Positions 19,278-19,351 of a DNA stretch of 19,351 nt are shown here, one piece after another. The first letter of the stretch is position 1; each line of letters starts with the position of its first letter. Position numbers and translations under genes: made by a program. The notes under the pieces were generated by a model, which was not told the origin of the DNA, did not search any database, and saw only the letters and a list, made by a program, of their open reading frames with translations. Source of the DNA: JAHJEM01 sp043805315 (GTDB lineage: Archaea; Nanobdellota; Nanobdellia; Woesearchaeales; JAHJEM01); the NCBI GenBank assembly GCA_043805315.1, contig JAZDID010000011.1, forward strand, positions 1 to 19,351. Direction: 5' to 3'.

Positions 19278-19351
19278 TTTTCTAATCTTACATTAATAAA
19301 TTAAGTTAAAAAATAATTAAGTAATTAACTAAAAATACTCGTCTATAAAAA

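Overview
The window reads as a chromosomal segment of an archaeon, most likely a small-genome DPANN lineage of the Woesearchaeota/Pacearchaeota type. The support is ABCE1 (RNase L inhibitor), a family B DNA polymerase, a short archaeo-eukaryotic primase small subunit, TrmI, a DUF99/UPF0215 protein, a double-unit Lrp/AsnC regulator, intron-containing tRNA, archaeal box A (TATA) promoters, and a lipoprotein built from Cys-rich repeats of a kind common in these lineages. The exact taxon is an inference. Most starts without an upstream partner gene sit 26-28 nt downstream of a box A, so leaderless transcription looks like the rule. Shine-Dalgarno sites appear mainly at internal or short-leader genes.

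Layout. 1-780 is an accessory-looking RNA/mobile zone: a DUF2080 transposon-associated mini-protein, a GC-rich folded element (243-364), a tRNA-Arg(TCT) interrupted by two introns, and a 16-bp duplicate of that tRNA's 3' end 120 bp downstream with a cloverleaf-like fold between the copies. 784-5258 carries a two-TM protein, tRNA-Cys(GCA), an RBBP9-like hydrolase and TrmI (probably one transcript with the tRNA), DUF99, a DUF1461-like membrane protein on the other strand, and a divergent Cys-rich repeat lipoprotein. 5264-8730 is information processing: ABCE1, a divergent 20-residue basic peptide, and an HD-hydrolase/PriS operon. 8797-10913 pairs a double Lrp/AsnC regulator with two tandem paralogous membrane proteins transcribed divergently from it. 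10958-13312 is DNA polymerase B.

13331-14665 (minus strand) is a compact three-gene operon of unknown function containing a paralogous pair. 14757-16497 holds a winged-helix protein and a convergent Tat-signal exported protein resembling DUF3108. 16498-16987 has no gene but is full of hairpins. Its left part is homologous, in the opposite orientation, to the folded element at 243-364, including the same single-base bulge in the outer stem. 16988-19244 contains a small stand-alone winged-helix protein like the MCM C-terminal domain, an AT-richer gene of unknown function, a 50-residue gene with a strong ribosome binding site, a small helical protein and a winged-helix regulator. The last ~100 bases are AT-rich and hold only the promoter of the last gene.

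The most noteworthy observations are the duplicated folded element, the two-intron tRNA-Arg with its duplicated 3' end, and two operons of unrecognised paralogous proteins. No CRISPR array, rRNA, intein or complete insertion sequence is visible.
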